A DNA stretch of 64,000 nt from CAVYGM01 sp963768025 (GCA_963768025.1 CAVYGM010000004.1:124001-188000); one strand, 5' to 3'. Positions 18,277 through 28,500 are shown, counted from the stretch's first letter. A program made the numbers and translations. The notes: generated by a model not told the origin, from the letters alone.

Positions 18277-19390
18277 CGCTGTTTGAAAGTTTTAAGTAAA
18301 TATTCCTTAGTAAAGACAAGTGATTCGAAATCCCGTATTTATTCTGGACAGCCTTTGCGTCCTCACGACTCTTTTCGAGGTACTCATTTTGGTTAGCTAG
18401 GAAGCTTTGGAATTTAACTAATAGGTCTTCAGTATCCTTGGTCTTGTATAAAATCCCAAAACGCCCTTCTTCAGTTACTTCGCGCATAACCGTCCAATCA
18501 TTCACAAATACTGGTGTACCAGTAGCTAATGCTTCTACTACAGCAATACCAAAAGTGTCATGATTAGTGGCATATATGAATGCATCTAGCTCATCAAGAA
18601 TTGCCGAAACATCGGAACGAACACCCAAAAAGTAAACATGTTTAGTAAGTGAATGCTCCTGACAGTATGCTATGCAAGTTTCATAGAGGTAGGCTTCATC
18701 AGCTGCGGGACCGCCTACAAATAAAAATCTAAAATCAAGTCCTGTGTTGGCTAATTTCTTCAAAAAACGACAAATAGTTAATTGATCTCTTACGGCCACA
18801 AAATTACCAACGCTCCCTAATAATACGATATGTTCATTGAAACCAAGTTCGGACCTAACCTTTGATTGAGTAGGTTTATTGAACTTGAAGAAATCTATCC
18901 CATTGTGAACTATTTTTTGACATTTAGGTAGACCTAGCCTGTACTTCTCCATATAGTACGTTTGTTGGGCTGCACTTACATAAATTATGCAATCGATCCT
19001 ACGAACTATAAACCTAATTAAAGTTTTGCTTAATTGAGTTAGACCAAAATCATATCCATGGAATGTCAGCACCACCTTAACAGGCAATCCCAAAAGTGCT
19101 AAATACGCGTAAAGCGCATCAATTGATTGTTGCGCATGTATAACCTTACAATTTTCTTTAATAAATAGACGTCGGAGCCTCAGAAGATAAGATATATCTA
19201 ATCGCGAGCGAGGCAAACACCGGTATACAGGAATAGTCAGTTCCTGGAATTCTCTTTCGAAGTTACCGGATTTCCTATATATAAGTATAGGATCAATACC
19301 ATACGCCTTGGCATTTCGTAAGGTGTCCAAAAGCAAAACTTCGGTTCCACCCCAATTGAGCGAACCCATCATATATCCTACTTTAACCAA
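18269..19390 (-). CDS. Glycosyltransferase family 4 (GT-B)
   Basis: 373 residues. The N-terminal glycine-rich start MVKVGYMMGSLNWGGTEVLL is typical of GT4; VIHAQQSIDALYAYLA and LTFHGYDF follow. The C-terminal domain shows LLGSVGNFVAVRDQ, VYFLGVRSDV and the family signature IYATNHDTFGIAVVEALATG with two Glu-type positions. It overlaps both neighbours by 8 bases, so it is part of one tightly packed transcript from about 20.3 kb to 13.4 kb. Specificity unknown. Confidence 0.9.
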   Translation of the reverse strand: MVKVGYMMGSLNWGGTEVLLLDTLRNAKAYGIDPILIYRKSGNFEREFQELTIPVYRCLPRSRLDISYLLRLRRLFIKENCKVIHAQQSIDALYAYLALLGLPVKVVLTFHGYDFGLTQLSKTLIRFIVRRIDCIIYVSAAQQTYYMEKYRLGLPKCQKIVHNGIDFFKFNKPTQSKVRSELGFNEHIVLLGSVGNFVAVRDQLTICRFLKKLANTGLDFRFLFVGGPAADEAYLYETCIAYCQEHSLTKHVYFLGVRSDVSAILDELDAFIYATNHDTFGIAVVEALATGTPVFVNDWTVMREVTEEGRFGILYKTKDTEDLLVKFQSFLANQNEYLEKSREDAKAVQNKYGISNHLSLLRNIYLKLSNSGD

Positions 19391-20345
19391 AGTGCCTAGT
19401 TTTGTAAAGGATCTGCTTTACTATAGAGCCATAAAGCTTAACATTCATAAATACCTTTACTAGAGGTTTGGGCGCAAGGTAAAGAAATCTATAATATATC
19501 GGCTGCTTTGTAAAATCAACTCGTGTCAGTATAGCCTGAACTTCTAATTCAAATTTGTTTTGCAAATAGAATGATTGTAGTACTCGAACTCTTAAGCCGT
19601 CCAAAAGCACCTTTAAGGCTTGATTACGACGTTCCTCATCAACCAAGAAATTAAGATTAAAAATGAAATGCTCATTCTTTTTCCACATTCGTTGTCCCAA
19701 AGCACGGTGTCCACTATACAAATCTTGATTATAGAAGGCCAGAGGCTCGTTTAGATAACCTACTCTGTATATTAGTACTATTCTAATCCATAAATCAAAG
19801 TCCTCACCGAACTTCAATTCCTTTTTAAAGCCTCCCATATCATTAAATACATTTTTGGGAATAACAACCGAAATAGAGCTTAACGGCATCCACCATGCAT
19901 GCGTATATGCCTTAAAGTAATCGATATAACCTTCGAAATCTTCTGGTTCCTGATTCAATGACTTTGTAAGTAATCCATTCTTTACCCAAAAATACTTACA
20001 CCCGTAGATTCCAGCATCTGGAAATTTATGAACTAGATGGTTCATTTTTTCTAAAAACTCTGGCGCCCACCAATCATCTGCATCCAAAAAGGTGATGAAT
20101 TCATACTGTGCAAAACTTACGCCGCGATTTCGCGTAGCTGACACCCCACTATTGACTTGATCGAGAATCGTAACAGGTTGCCTAATATTTTCAGTTGCAC
20201 CTCTTGCAATTTCAAGAGAGCGATCAGAAGAACCGTCATTTATTATGATTAACTCCCAGTCCTCAAAGGTCTGTGAATGAACAGATTGTATGGCTTTCGC
20301 TACATTATATTCTTTATTATATAGAGGTATGATGATAGAGAACAA
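19383..20345 (-). CDS. Glycosyltransferase family 2 (GT-A)
   Basis: 320 residues. Starts FSIIIPLYNKEYNVAKAIQS, then DWELIIINDGSSDRSLEIA, and the metal-binding FLDADDWW at about residue 90. WIRIVLIYRVGYLNEPLAFY is a typical late GT2 segment. The first codon is TTG at 20345 and an in-frame stop lies shortly upstream, so no ATG start is available. The start is either TTG or one of the adjacent ATT/ATA codons. It overlaps the downstream GT4 gene by 8 bases. From here leftwards the operon is compact; to the right the DNA becomes much more AT-rich. Confidence 0.88.
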   Translation of the reverse strand: MFSIIIPLYNKEYNVAKAIQSVHSQTFEDWELIIINDGSSDRSLEIARGATENIRQPVTILDQVNSGVSATRNRGVSFAQYEFITFLDADDWWAPEFLEKMNHLVHKFPDAGIYGCKYFWVKNGLLTKSLNQEPEDFEGYIDYFKAYTHAWWMPLSSISVVIPKNVFNDMGGFKKELKFGEDFDLWIRIVLIYRVGYLNEPLAFYNQDLYSGHRALGQRMWKKNEHFIFNLNFLVDEERRNQALKVLLDGLRVRVLQSFYLQNKFELEVQAILTRVDFTKQPIYYRFLYLAPKPLVKVFMNVKLYGSIVKQILYKTRHFG

Positions 20346-20392
20346 AATAAATATTGTGTACTAAAAAAAAGACTAGTTTATAAATATATTAA

Positions 20393-21238
20393 TTATACAC
20401 TTCGCCATCCGAAATATCTGATATTATATTTTTCTATTTTAAATAAACACCGTTCGACAAACCAAAAAATATAATAAATGCATTTATATTTTTTTATTCG
20501 TTTCATTTGATCAATCATTACATGATATTTATCATAGTCATTCAGTGTAGGCTTCGGAATTAAACTTTCTAAAACTCTCCTCCGTTCAACCTTTTCCAAT
20601 ATCATATTATTACTACTAATACCAGAGGTATCAAAAAAAGTAACATCAATGTTCGAGAACTCAACACGAGCAGAATTAAGACCTACAGCCAATAAGAAAA
20701 ATTTCCAGTCAGAAACTATCTTCAAAGACTCATCATATCGTCCATATTTATTTAAAAGGGATTTTTTTATAAAAGCAGAGGGGTGTTGAATAGTTGACCG
20801 ATAAAATGTAAGTAAACTTATATCTTTTGAGCTTTTATTATGTCTCATTTTCCCATCTTTTCTAACGCTGATCGTGTTACCTACTAAAATGTCACAGTTT
20901 GATAAAGAGTTCGTTGTATTTTCCACGACATCATTATTTACCAACCAGTCACCAGAATTCAAGAATTGCAAAAATTCTCCTTTCGCCAATTCAATTCCCT
21001 TGTTCATAGCATTATAAATACCCGAATCAGGCTCACTTATCCACGAGAATTGTACTTTACTGTTTCTTCTTTGATATTCAATTTCAAATTGTTTGATAAT
21101 CGCAACACTCTCATCATTAGACGCACCATCCACTATTAAATATTCAAAGCTTTGCAATGTCTGATTTAGAACACTCTCCATTGTCTTACGCAGTCCATTT
21201 GCATTATTGTAATTAATAGTGATAATACTTAATTTCAT
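20393..21238 (-). CDS. Glycosyltransferase family 2 (GT-A)
   Basis: 281 residues. Starts KLSIITINYNNANGLRKTME, then EYLIVDGASNDESV, WISEPDSGIYNAMNKGIELA and FLNSGDWL (metal-site Asp-x-Asp replaced by S-G-D, as in the WcaA/WcaE-like GT2 subgroup). YRSTIQHPSAFIKKSLL is also characteristic. The gene is AT-rich like those up to 23.5 kb. It lies 47 bases before the next gene downstream and 74 bases after the GT10 gene. Substrate unknown. Confidence 0.9.
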   Translation of the reverse strand: MKLSIITINYNNANGLRKTMESVLNQTLQSFEYLIVDGASNDESVAIIKQFEIEYQRRNSKVQFSWISEPDSGIYNAMNKGIELAKGEFLQFLNSGDWLVNNDVVENTTNSLSNCDILVGNTISVRKDGKMRHNKSSKDISLLTFYRSTIQHPSAFIKKSLLNKYGRYDESLKIVSDWKFFLLAVGLNSARVEFSNIDVTFFDTSGISSNNMILEKVERRRVLESLIPKPTLNDYDKYHVMIDQMKRIKKYKCIYYIFWFVERCLFKIEKYNIRYFGWRSV

Positions 21239-21312
21239 AACTTCTACATAATATTCATAAATATTTATTTAAATTATGCTATCGTAGATACTTATAATTT
21301 AAATCAAATCTA

Positions 21313-22320
21313 TTATTTGATTATTTCTTTAATTTTAGTATCCAACTTCAAGTAATACTCATAAATATACTCAGGAGCCTCTTTTGTTAATCTATTTTGA
21401 TTAGCGAATTCATTATAAAGTTTTGGATTGTCATTAATATTTTTTATTTCTTCTAAAATATTTGAATTGCTTTTATCTAAATTTAAAAAAAAAACTGAAT
21501 TGTGATTAATAATGTCAGGTTCAGGCTTATTTTCTGATCCCCAGTAAATAGGGATACATCCTGCCCAAATGGAATCAAAAATTTTTTCTGTTACATATCC
21601 GGAATTATTTGAATTCTCAGGACACAAATTAAACTTGAATTGATTCAAATAATTAATCTTACTATCAGAGAATTTATTTAATAAATCATCATCGTTATGC
21701 ATGAATTTTCCTGGAAAATTAATATAGCCTACCTTCTTAACTTCTTCTGCAAAGAACTTACGATCACCAAAATAATCTTCTCGACAAATAAATGCACAAA
21801 ACTTACTTCTACTTTTAATATTAACTTTTAAATTATTGATTTCCTCGCACTTTTGCTTTATCATCTTAAATGTATCGTTAGGCTTAAATTTATTCATTAG
21901 CCAGAAGGGAACACGAAGGTATTTTTCATGATTAATATAATCGAATCCCAAAGAAAGATCTATTTTTTGGTTATCAATAAGTAAGCCTTCATATTGGTAC
22001 CAAGGAGATAGCTTCACATGTACATTTTCAATTGTATAAAATATTTTGAAATCGCTTTTATTCAAGTAAATAGCTAGTTTATCCCCATTGGTGCCAAAAA
22101 TACTTAATTGTCTATTTTTATCCTTCAAATAATCTCTGTGAACTATGAATTGGAACAACCAATGCGATTCCAAAGATTTGTTAATCCCTACTCCGTAATT
22201 AGAGTCGTGAATTTGGTAATTAAAAATTTTAATTGGACTGTTTCTTGACGACTGGTAATCATAGTAATATCGACGAAAAATTCTATATAATTCAATAAAA
22301 GACTTAACAGAAATGTTCAT
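21313..22320 (-). CDS. Glycosyltransferase family 10 (alpha-1,3/4-fucosyltransferase-like)
   Basis: 335 residues when started at the ATG (22320) that overlaps the preceding stop as ATGA; this was preferred over an ATG 12 codons upstream because of the overlap. The C-terminal half carries the GT10 signature: KFCAFICREDYFGDRKFFAE, then FNLCPENSNNSGYVTEKIFD, then IWAGCIPIYWGSENKPEPDI. GT10 enzymes use GDP-fucose, but no gmd/fcl or fkp gene is in the window, so the donor must come from elsewhere or be another sugar. The codon use and AT content are extreme compared with the 38-44 kb genes, a sign of transfer. Confidence 0.88.
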   Translation of the reverse strand: MNISVKSFIELYRIFRRYYYDYQSSRNSPIKIFNYQIHDSNYGVGINKSLESHWLFQFIVHRDYLKDKNRQLSIFGTNGDKLAIYLNKSDFKIFYTIENVHVKLSPWYQYEGLLIDNQKIDLSLGFDYINHEKYLRVPFWLMNKFKPNDTFKMIKQKCEEINNLKVNIKSRSKFCAFICREDYFGDRKFFAEEVKKVGYINFPGKFMHNDDDLLNKFSDSKINYLNQFKFNLCPENSNNSGYVTEKIFDSIWAGCIPIYWGSENKPEPDIINHNSVFFLNLDKSNSNILEEIKNINDNPKLYNEFANQNRLTKEAPEYIYEYYLKLDTKIKEIIK

Positions 22321-23494
22321 TCCACAATCAAAGTATTTATATAAGTATTTCCACATTTTTCTGGATCCAATTCATTATAATACAATTTATGTATATTTTT
22401 TTTATCTATATATAAACTTTTATTGTCACTAAGCAATTCCTTAAGTTGATCTGCATCTCTCACTATAAATCCAAACCCATACTTTTGATTTAGAACTTCA
22501 TATATTCTTGCAGAAGTAACAATTGTCCTAATTCCTTGGCTCATATAACAGGCGAATTTTCCTGATGCTAATCCAATTTCCTGTATATTTTTTCCTGTAT
22601 AGGGAGAAGACAAATCGGCAATATAAAAGGCTAGGCCATAATCTGCACACTGTAAAAAATTCAAATACTCCCGGAATTCAGGAAAAGCTTTATCATGTAG
22701 TATGAGAGGGTAGCCCTCCTGCTGAAGCCTTATCAACTCTGCATGAAGGCTATTCTTTTCTGAGAGTTTGTACCTACAATGAATCAAAAGTTTATAGTCT
22801 TGTGGTAAGCCTTTTTTCAATAACTCAATGAGTAGCTCAGCTCCACTCCATTTCGCAACACTCCCACTGTGAATTAATACTATTTCTTCGTCTGATATTC
22901 CTAATTCTTTTCGGTGTTCTCTCCTCAAATTGATATCTGGCTAGAGCTTGAGGGAGCAACTGGAATATAATTAACTTTAAGCTGATTTTTTTTAATCTTA
23001 TTTTCTTTAAAAATCAGCTCCATTCTCACCTCGTCCTGTATTACCAGTGTATCTACCATTTTAGTATAATATACTTCCTTTTCTTTTATTTTTTGGAAGT
23101 TCCTTTTATTTACCATTTCATCCCAAAACAATATTTCGAAGGAAAAATAATGCAAATCTGCTTTCCTCATGAACCGGTTTATCCTTCCTCCAACTATTAG
23201 TCCTTCTGGGTCAACAGAAATAATCTTTCGAATCTTATTTTTTTTAGCATACTGGATTAGAGTAAAATATTCATAGATAATTGAACCCCACTTCCATACT
23301 TTTCGAGGCCAAGTTACCTGAAATCTAAAATTTAGATAAATTAAATTTTTAGATTCAGCGGGCAATGGCTCATTTTGTGAAGGAATAACCATGGTTGTGG
23401 TAATATGATTCTCTTTACCGAGTCTATCGATTATAAAAGCTAATGTAGGATTAGTATTATAATAGGGTTGTGGGTAGATAATCAGTATGTGCAT
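22317..23494 (-). pseudogene. Glycosyltransferase family 4-like gene split by a single-base frameshift
   Basis: The N-terminal half (23494 to 22925, 189 codons) starts MHILIIYPQPYYNTNPTLAF and has FSFEILFWDEMV and DTLVIQDEVR, a GT-B N-domain. It stops at TGA within ATATCAATTTGAGG. The other frame continues without loss of sequence from LRREHRKELGISDEEIVLIH, with GSVAKWSGAELLIEL and IGLASGKFACYMSQGI (GT-B C-domain), to 22317. The second half has no ATG at its start, only TTG, so it is not an independent gene. Shifting one base near 22925-22935 gives one protein of about 390 residues. Real mutation and sequencing error cannot be separated here. Confidence 0.8.
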
Positions 23495-24009
23495 GAACTG
23501 TGATACTTCCTGAATTACATTTGAAATGATAACTTATTGCGCTTCTATCAATTAGATTAACTAATTAAAACTTGTGAGAAAATTATGCAACCAATTAGCA
23601 TTTCTTTATGAGTTATTTTGCCTATTGTTATTTTGATTCAACTTAGTGATTATGCCCGAATACCGCTAATACTGAAAATTAACTGTAAATACTTATAAAT
23701 TAAAATATTATTTTTGGAAGGTTTTTTTGGGATGAGCCGATTTTGTGAGATTTGGTAAAGAGGTAATATTTCGATTCTGCAATCTTTAACAAATTTCCCA
23801 AATTCCGACTAGGGTTTGAAAAATACATAAAATGATTCACTTGAAATCTATTAAAAAATATTTTTCTTATTCAGGCTTTGCATTCCCTACATTTGAAGTG
23901 ATAATGTACTCCTTTTAATATTTATAGTCAAAACCTTGTATAGTTTAAACTCTTATCTGTAATCTGATCCCTTGTTCATCCTAATTCGGTACGCCAATAT
24001 TTATAACAA
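23495..24009. other. AT-rich intergenic region
   Basis: About 515 bases between the aminotransferase gene and the split GT4 gene. No open frame or recognisable motif. It breaks the otherwise dense gene order, so it may contain a secondary promoter for the AT-rich glycosyltransferase group. Confidence 0.4.
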
Positions 24010-25113
24010 TTATTTTATTTCCAACAATATAGTAGTCACCTCTAATATTTCATCGTTGCCTATTCCTAACCCGCTTGGTATATAAAATCCATTTCTTGCT
24101 AAACGTTCTGCGACAGTATAACTTTCTTTTTTGAACAGTCCCATGCTCTGGAATACCGGTTGTTCGTGCATACACCAAAAAAATGGTCGTGAACCAATTG
24201 AATGGCTACTGAGATGATTTACCCACTTGTTCTTTAATTCTTCTGTATCTGCAACAATTCCAAATACCCAATATATATTTTCAGCGTATGACGTAGACTT
24301 TAAGGGGAGCTGGCAATTGTTCATCTCAACAAGTGCTTTCTGGTACTTATTGCCTATTTCACGTTTTCTAGCGACATGCATATCGAGCTTTTCTAATTGA
24401 GCCACTCCCAGAGCGGCTTGAAGATTGGTCATCCGATAGTTCCATCCCATTTCATAATGTACGAACCTGGGCTTATTCGGTTCAAAAGCCAAATTTCTAA
24501 GCTTTCGGCAACGCTCAGCCAGCTTGTCATTGTTGGTTAAAATCATACCTCCTTCACCGGTAGTTAGGTGTTTATTAGGATAGAAGCTGAAAGTACTCAA
24601 GTCGCCAAATGAACCTACCATCCTTCCTTTGTATGTTTGGCCATGCATTTCTGCTGCATCTTCTATTAGAAAAAGTTTGTGTTTTTGGCACAATTCGATG
24701 ATCGGATCCATATCTACTGGTAATCCATAAATATGAACAACTAGTATCGCCTTGGTAGCAGAAGTAATCTTGCCTTCGATTTGATCTACGTTCATATTCC
24801 ATGTAATTGGGTCACTGTCAATAAGGACTGGAGTAGCACCAGCACGAATAACCGAAAAAGCCGGAGACGCGATGGTGAAAGTGGGCATGACCACTTCGTC
24901 TCCGGGTCCTAATCCAAGGGCTTGAACGGCTATATCGAGTGCTGCCGACCCATTGGCTACCGCTACGCCTTGATGCATGCCTATATAATCAGAAAACCCT
25001 TGTTCAAACTTTTGAACAAAAGGCCCTTCCGATGAAATCCAGCCTGTTTCAATGCACTCACGAAGGTATTTTTCTTCATTCCCCGAAAGCAGGGGAGTAT
25101 TTACAGGAATCAT
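24010..25113 (-). CDS. DegT/DnrJ/EryC1-family PLP aminotransferase
   Basis: 367 residues from the ATG at 25113, which overlaps the methyltransferase stop as ATGA. The longer reading to 25152 would run into that gene. Sugar aminotransferase motifs: MIPVNTPLLSGNEEKYL, VANGSAALDIAVQALGLGPG, EVVMPTFTIASPAFSVIRAG, VVHIYGLPVDMD, LIEDAAEMHGQTYKG and the PLP lysine in FSFYPNKHLTTGEGGMILTN. It would add an amino group to a keto-sugar nucleotide. It is distinct from the WbpE-like enzyme at 40.2-41.4 kb and belongs to the module at 24-29.5 kb. Confidence 0.92.
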   Translation of the reverse strand: MIPVNTPLLSGNEEKYLRECIETGWISSEGPFVQKFEQGFSDYIGMHQGVAVANGSAALDIAVQALGLGPGDEVVMPTFTIASPAFSVIRAGATPVLIDSDPITWNMNVDQIEGKITSATKAILVVHIYGLPVDMDPIIELCQKHKLFLIEDAAEMHGQTYKGRMVGSFGDLSTFSFYPNKHLTTGEGGMILTNNDKLAERCRKLRNLAFEPNKPRFVHYEMGWNYRMTNLQAALGVAQLEKLDMHVARKREIGNKYQKALVEMNNCQLPLKSTSYAENIYWVFGIVADTEELKNKWVNHLSSHSIGSRPFFWCMHEQPVFQSMGLFKKESYTVAERLARNGFYIPSGLGIGNDEILEVTTILLEIK

Positions 25114-25883
25114 AGCGTTGATCGTTTTCTCAGTATAAAACACACACCCCACGTATAAGCAGTGGGAACAAGAGAAGTATTAAATTCTTCTGCTCGCAGT
25201 AGTTCAAATCCTGTGTGCCGAGCCAGCAAATCTATTTCTGGCACACTAAAATGGCGCATTGGATGCGTTTCCTGTATAGTTTCTATCCTCCCTGTGGACA
25301 TTTCCTTTACGTGTACTTCATAGCTTACATCAACAATGTTTCGATTTATATCCATACTAGATTCAGCTATCCGGATGATTTGCACATCTGCGTCAGACAT
25401 TCGTTTGATACGGGTCTCAGGCCGGAGTGTCAATACTGCCGGCGTATACCATACATCAAATATAAATATCCCGTTTGTAGCAAGATGTCGGGCTGTTGAT
25501 TCAAAGGTTTGTATCAAAGCTGGCGTCTCGGTCAGGTAGCTGACTACGTGAAACAATGAAATCGCAGTATGGAAAGAGTTGTCAAGAGAAAAGTCGGTAA
25601 TATCAGCTTGCAGGGGAGTGAATCCTGGTAGTTTTTTTCGCCTCGCTTCTTCGACCATCTCCTGGCTTCGTTCAAGGCCAGTAACCCTATATCCCTGTTG
25701 GCACAGGTACCTTGCGTGAGCACCGCTACCAGAACCTAATTCTAGGATCGTAGATGTTTCGGGATGGTAACGGTTGATAAGTTCAATGACATACTCTGAC
25801 TCCATCTCATAATCTTTGTCCTTGTAGAGAAGATCATAGTATTTTCCATAGGCATTGAAGTTTCTGGTTACGGATTGGCTCAT
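25110..25883 (-). CDS. Class I SAM-dependent methyltransferase
   Basis: 257 residues. SAM-binding motif I ILELGSGSGAHARYL (about 40-54), then YRVTGLERSQEMVEEARRK, LQADITDFSLDN and AISLFHVVSYLTETPALIQT fix the fold. The N-terminus FNAYGKYYDLLYKDKDYEME is typical of small-molecule or sugar methyltransferases in glycan loci. Target unknown; the genes on both sides (cupin-like protein, aminotransferase) suggest a nucleotide sugar. It begins 13 bases after the upstream gene. Confidence 0.88.
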   Translation of the reverse strand: MSQSVTRNFNAYGKYYDLLYKDKDYEMESEYVIELINRYHPETSTILELGSGSGAHARYLCQQGYRVTGLERSQEMVEEARRKKLPGFTPLQADITDFSLDNSFHTAISLFHVVSYLTETPALIQTFESTARHLATNGIFIFDVWYTPAVLTLRPETRIKRMSDADVQIIRIAESSMDINRNIVDVSYEVHVKEMSTGRIETIQETHPMRHFSVPEIDLLARHTGFELLRAEEFNTSLVPTAYTWGVCFILRKRSTL

Positions 25884-25896
25884 AATGTTTTTTCAC

Positions 25897-26325
25897 TTAT
25901 CCTATTATTACTTCTTCGGTATTCACCGGATCAAACCTAACTTTATCACGTTCACCTACATAAGGTCCTTGTTTTACCTCGATTATCTCACTTGTTTCAA
26001 GCATTTCAAAACCATGGCCACCGGCAGCTAAGAGGATTATATCTCCCTGGATTAGTACACGGCTCTTTATATAAGTCTGATCATCATCGTAAAAATCTAC
26101 CCTTACTTTCCCAGACTTGATGAAAAGTACCTCTTGGGTTAAGATCACCTCTCTCGGGACTACGTTATGTCGGTGTGGAGCTATTACGTATCCTTTGGAG
26201 CGATTCATGTATCCGAGTTGCTGAGAATATTTGTCGTTTGTAAAAAACTCTATTCCATCACTTCTATAGCTCTGAGGAATAATTATTGCTAATGTTTGTT
26301 CTCTGCAAGTAATGTATTCAATCAT
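25897..26325 (-). CDS. Cupin-like small protein of the sugar module
   Basis: 142 residues. The middle looks like a cupin barrel: GYVIAPHRHNVVPREVILTQ, then EVLFIKSGKVRVDFYDDDQT, and GDIILLAAGGHGFEMLETSE, with His-x-His and a later Gly-His that could hold a metal. Cupin-type proteins in polysaccharide loci may isomerise or bind nucleotide sugars, but no function can be claimed. The start overlaps the end of the GT2 gene by 4 bases. A near relative might be listed as WxcM-like or hypothetical. Confidence 0.65.
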   Translation of the reverse strand: MIEYITCREQTLAIIIPQSYRSDGIEFFTNDKYSQQLGYMNRSKGYVIAPHRHNVVPREVILTQEVLFIKSGKVRVDFYDDDQTYIKSRVLIQGDIILLAAGGHGFEMLETSEIIEVKQGPYVGERDKVRFDPVNTEEVIIG

Positions 26326-27368
26326 AATGATGGCAGTTTATAATCCAAATAATTTTTTCTGAGCACCCAGTTTTTTACTTCCTCTCTTGTACTAAATGAT
26401 TCTTGATGGAATTCAAAGCCTTTTTTTTCCTCCGTAACTAGATCGGATAATATGTTGGATGCTGGATGATTATATCCAGCATCCAACATATCCATTCTTT
26501 TCAACATTTTCCTAATCTTAGTTTTGAGTACTTTGACTATAGGATCAGAGTGGTTACTTTTATCAGTTTTAGATTTACTGTACAATCCATGCTCCCGTCG
26601 GATTTGGGTAAACGAGTTACAAACACCTTGGTAAAAAGCTCTTTTTTTGAGATACTCAATCGTTAACCGATCTTTTTGTATTTCATGATAAAGCATTGCG
26701 TTCGGGTCGTAGAGTGCTATCATTCCGCTGTCAGTAGCCTTTATACTTAGCCCAGTTTCGCCATCTCCCTGAAAAGCTTGCAAATGAGCAGCAATATTAT
26801 CGGGATGAAAGCCTTGTAATTTCTCGAAGGCAGATGTACGAATTGAAAAATTAAGTCCCCAAACGAAAGTAGGATCTATTAATTTTATTTCATTCCCAAA
26901 ATCCAGCAGACTATACCAGCCACAGTACTTTCCAGTTGGCTCATGCCTCCACAGTTCGTCCACCCACTGTGGTGGAGTAATCTCATATAATGGCAGACAG
27001 GGTCCAGTCAATAGCATTACCTCTGGCTTTGTACCCATAATCGCTAGAATAGCGCTCAGCCATTTTTTGCTTACGTGTACATCATCGTCAATAAATGTAA
27101 GTATTTCGCCCTTAGCCTCTTTAGCTCCCCGATGTCGGCCCGTCAGGAGACCTGGAATGGGATCGTAAAAATAGTTTATAGGTATTTGGGGGTTAGAATC
27201 TTTAAATTCTTTCACACAGTTGGAAGTGCCATCTGTTGATCCATTATCTACAACCAGGATTTCATACTGACTGGGGTGTTCGGGTAGCTGACCCAAATGA
27301 TAAAGGGTACGTCGCAACTGGGCTTCCCGGTTGAAGGTAGGAATGATAATGGATACCTTCACCAGCAT
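26322..27368 (-). CDS. Glycosyltransferase family 2 (GT-A)
   Basis: 348 residues with ATG at 27368, chosen because it overlaps the preceding stop as TGATG; the longer form to 27401 reads into the epimerase gene. Motifs: VSIIIPTFNREAQLRRTLYH, YEILVVDNGSTDGTSN, ILTFIDDDVHVSKKWL (metal site), QAFQGDGETGLSIKA. It resembles the GT2 enzyme at 30.7 kb in architecture (VDNGSTDGT and IDDDVHVS in place of VDNNSDDGT and FCDDDNWL). Substrate unknown. Confidence 0.9.
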   Translation of the reverse strand: MLVKVSIIIPTFNREAQLRRTLYHLGQLPEHPSQYEILVVDNGSTDGTSNCVKEFKDSNPQIPINYFYDPIPGLLTGRHRGAKEAKGEILTFIDDDVHVSKKWLSAILAIMGTKPEVMLLTGPCLPLYEITPPQWVDELWRHEPTGKYCGWYSLLDFGNEIKLIDPTFVWGLNFSIRTSAFEKLQGFHPDNIAAHLQAFQGDGETGLSIKATDSGMIALYDPNAMLYHEIQKDRLTIEYLKKRAFYQGVCNSFTQIRREHGLYSKSKTDKSNHSDPIVKVLKTKIRKMLKRMDMLDAGYNHPASNILSDLVTEEKKGFEFHQESFSTREEVKNWVLRKNYLDYKLPSL

Positions 27369-28493
27369 CACTTCCGGATGTAATTTTGATCCCTGAGCCA
27401 AATCTCACACTCATTCATACCTTTTTCGACCGACTTACCAGGCTCATAACCTAGTATTTTTTTTAACTTTGAAATATCTATCCTACCTTTCGAACTATAG
27501 GCAAGCAGGTCCCAGGCAGCAATTTCCGGATATTGCCGCTCAATTGGAACCAAGGCCATTTTCACTAATTTCCTTGGGGCCTTCAACCCTATTTTTGCCA
27601 AAATTTTTGATCGAGGTTCCAGCTTAAAGCAGAAATCAGTCAGAATTTCCCTGAGGTTAATCAGTGAATTCTTCAACATATACATTGATTTATGTCGAAA
27701 AGAAGGACTCGAATATACCGAAGTGGCATTAGCCAGTGAATAACCGGTCATGTTAGCATAGTACCCAAAAAATTCTCGCCACGTAAGTGTCGCACCATCT
27801 GTAATAAGGAATGACTCCCCTACTGCCTTAGGATGAATTCCCCCTAGAAGTGCTACATCTACTACGTTGTCAACGTGGACGGCATTGCATGTTCCTGTGC
27901 CTCGATCCACGTAAATAAAGGATTTCGCCTGCATTTGATTAACAAAGTCTATGGTGTAGTAAGGTGAGTTTGTACCCCACACATAGGTAGGCCTCAGTAT
28001 TACTCCTTCTATACCATGCTTCAGCCGTTTTGTTCCAAAACAATTTCTCTGCCTCTATCTTTGCATCTGCATATGCGTCTCCAGTTTTAACTAATGGAGC
28101 ATTCTCATTCATACCCTCGGAAGTTGCGGGGCCATGCACTACTGCACTACTGAAGTACACTATCCTTCGAACCCCCTTCTTGTTTGCAGCTTCAAGCACA
28201 CACCGAGTTCCATCAACGTTGATTTTCATAGCCTGCTCAGGCGTTCCACCAAGACCAACACAGTGGAAAACAAGAGAGCAGTCCTCCATAGCCTGTTCAA
28301 GATCACTCATATTATTGATCGAACCTTTTATCAGTTTGACAGGATGGCGGCTGATCCAGGTAGCCTTTGACCAGTTATTTACAAGGACATGTACATCTGC
28401 TCCTTCTTCAAAGATAAGACGCTCAACTAATCTGCTTCCAATAAAACCTGTACCGCCTGTTACGAGCACTTTAATACCTGTATATCTGTTCAT
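27368..28493 (-). pseudogene. NAD-dependent sugar epimerase/dehydratase, split by a frameshift
   Basis: Extended SDR. The first half (from 28493) has VLVTGGTGFIGSRLVERLIF (NAD site), VFHCVGLGGTPEQAMKINVD and YFSSAVVHGP, and reaches AYADAKIEAEKLFW with the catalytic Tyr-x3-Lys. It then falls out of frame. The other frame continues as LKHGIEGVILRPTYVWGTNS, then VHVDNVVDVALLGG and ITDGATLTWREFFGYY, to 27368. A one-base change near 28023-28040, next to TTTT and AAAA runs, restores about 375 residues. Probably makes a sugar nucleotide for the 24-29.5 kb module. Confidence 0.85.
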
Positions 28494-28500
28494 ATTGCTT

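Noticed and set aside
22317..22928. Separate small glycosyltransferase gene
   Set aside because: It has only a TTG at its start and contains just the C-terminal GT-B domain that completes the preceding frame; read as one frameshifted gene.
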